Below are positions 4,558 through 5,331 of a stretch of 5,331 nucleotides of DNA, in pieces (within the stretch, counting starts at the first letter, position 1; every line of letters begins with the position of its first letter). The translations under genes and the position numbers were made by a program. Source of the DNA: Thalassolituus sp. (lineage in GTDB: Bacteria > Pseudomonadota > Gammaproteobacteria > Pseudomonadales > Oceanobacteraceae); contig JARGOI010000199.1 of the NCBI GenBank assembly GCA_029212275.1, positions 1-5,331 of the forward strand. Direction: 5' to 3'. Under the pieces are notes generated by a model. The model saw only the letters and a program-made list of their open reading frames with translations. It did not search any database and had not been told where the DNA came from.

Positions 4558-5331
4558 ACCCTTTCAGCCAGTCCGCGATTTTAGGCCAAACTTCTTGCTG
4601 AGCTTCTCGCCCGATGACCATTCCAACATGCCCTAAATCTTTGGAAAAACCATTCTCTTTGCTGAGAATAACTATTTCCTTGGGACCACCGTAACTTTGA
4701 TAAAACTTAGCACAGGCTTCGGGTGGATCGAGCGTGTCACTCTGACCAGCAATGCCCAGCATAGGGACGTTTGCAACACTCCAACCTGGGGTTAACAGGT
4801 ATTTAGAGTCAGCGAAGCGCCACTTACCCAGCAAACTGTGCCGACGTATGTATTCTGATGCGACCCCTGCAGGTTCGTTTTCTGGACCAAGATTTAAACG
4901 GCTGCCATCCACATCTTGTTGCGTTGATAAGTAGAGTCGTACCAACGCTCCAACACCCGGAATTTGCAAATACCAGTTACGGCGGACGGTTTGTGATCCC
5001 ATAAGCACCATGGCAGAAGGATTCACTTGAAATGTCCCTCCAGCAACCGCGGCTGCAATCATATTGCCACCGAGAGAATGGCCCACCCAAACCGGAGATT
5101 TACCGGTTTGTTCCATAATAAATTCGTGCACGGCAGGCACATCAGCGGTGGCATAACGTTCCACTGTGTTTTTGCCAAAATCATGATTACGTGGCGACAA
5201 TCCATGCCCACGATGTTCCATCATCCAAACATCGAAACCTTGTTTTACCAGATAACTGGCGAAGCCATGTCCTTTAGATGAAATCCAAAATCCACGATTA
5301 CAAAAACTGCCGTGCACCAACACAATTGGAA
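4544..5331 (-). CDS. Alpha/beta hydrolase (5'-truncated by the window edge)
   Basis: The reading frame is open to the right edge and reads ...P-I-V-L-V-H-G there, so the gene begins outside the window. The GTG codon at 5323 lies inside the first core strand and is not a believable start. The catalytic elements are complete. The oxyanion-hole HG follows the first strand (VLVHGSFCNRGFW), the nucleophile Ser is in GHSLGG (codon at 5077-5075), the acid is probably Asp in GQSDTLDP (codon 4738-4736), and the catalytic His is in DLGHVGM (codon 4630-4628). EHRGHGLSP after the third strand is typical of esterase/lipase-like members. About 262 codons are present. No membrane segment is apparent, and a signal peptide cannot be judged without the N-terminus. 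The substrate is unknown. I recall an esterase-like gene beside rraA in Pseudomonas, which would make the neighbourhood conserved, but this needs a search. It overlaps the next gene by up to 14 bp. Confidence 0.88.
   Translation of the reverse strand, partial: PIVLVHGSFCNRGFWISSKGHGFASYLVKQGFDVWMMEHRGHGLSPRNHDFGKNTVERYATADVPAVHEFIMEQTGKSPVWVGHSLGGNMIAAAVAGGTFQVNPSAMVLMGSQTVRRNWYLQIPGVGALVRLYLSTQQDVDGSRLNLGPENEPAGVASEYIRRHSLLGKWRFADSKYLLTPGWSVANVPMLGIAGQSDTLDPPEACAKFYQSYGGPKEIVILSKENGFSKDLGHVGMVIGREAQQEVWPKIADWLKGYAIA

Noticed and set aside
4752..5281. 60- and 84-codon plus-strand ORFs over the hydrolase
   Set aside because: They are antisense to the catalytic core of an intact alpha/beta hydrolase frame and have no recognisable features.
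5321..5323. GTG as start of the hydrolase
   Set aside because: It sits inside the first core beta-strand (PIVLVHG), and the frame stays open to the window edge, so the gene is simply cut by the window.

Overview
The window looks like chromosomal DNA of a gammaproteobacterium, probably one near Pseudomonas or the Oceanospirillales. The basis is protein similarity recalled from memory, moderate base composition, the GntR-prpB-prpC-acnD gene order, and REP-type palindromes between genes. No search was run, so the taxon is an inference. All supported genes lie on the minus strand and read right to left. ORFs on the plus strand and in other frames are shadows of these genes.

Right part (5331 down to about 3230): an apparent three-gene cluster. 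It holds an alpha/beta hydrolase whose 5' end lies outside the window, an HTATIP2-like NAD(P)-binding oxidoreductase overlapping the hydrolase end, and, 15 bp later, a RraA-family protein with a strong ribosome binding site. A clear rho-independent terminator at 3232-3258 closes the cluster. Its physiological role is not evident from the sequence.

Middle and left part (about 3230 down to 1): the start of a methylcitrate-cycle (propionate catabolism) operon. The order is a GntR/FCD-type regulator, prpB (2-methylisocitrate lyase, overlapping the regulator gene by ATGA), prpC (2-methylcitrate synthase) and the first 23 codons of acnD, which runs off the left edge. PrpC condenses propionyl-CoA with oxaloacetate, AcnD dehydrates 2-methylcitrate (its PrpF partner would be expected further left), and PrpB splits 2-methylisocitrate into pyruvate and succinate. 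Upstream of the regulator, a good sigma70-like promoter (TTGAAA, 16 bp, TAAAAT) is bracketed by two near-identical palindromes, TTGTCTACAA and TTGTATACAA. Their centres are 73 bp apart, about seven helical turns, which suggests autoregulation, possibly by looping.

The 270-bp gap between prpC and acnD holds the most unusual structure: three direct copies of a 35-bp REP-like hairpin at an approximately 79-bp period. Each has a GTAG tetranucleotide beside a bulged palindrome and a GCGAAGC mini-hairpin tip. I see no wholly undescribed system. The best candidates for follow-up are the in-operon REP array and the paired operators.
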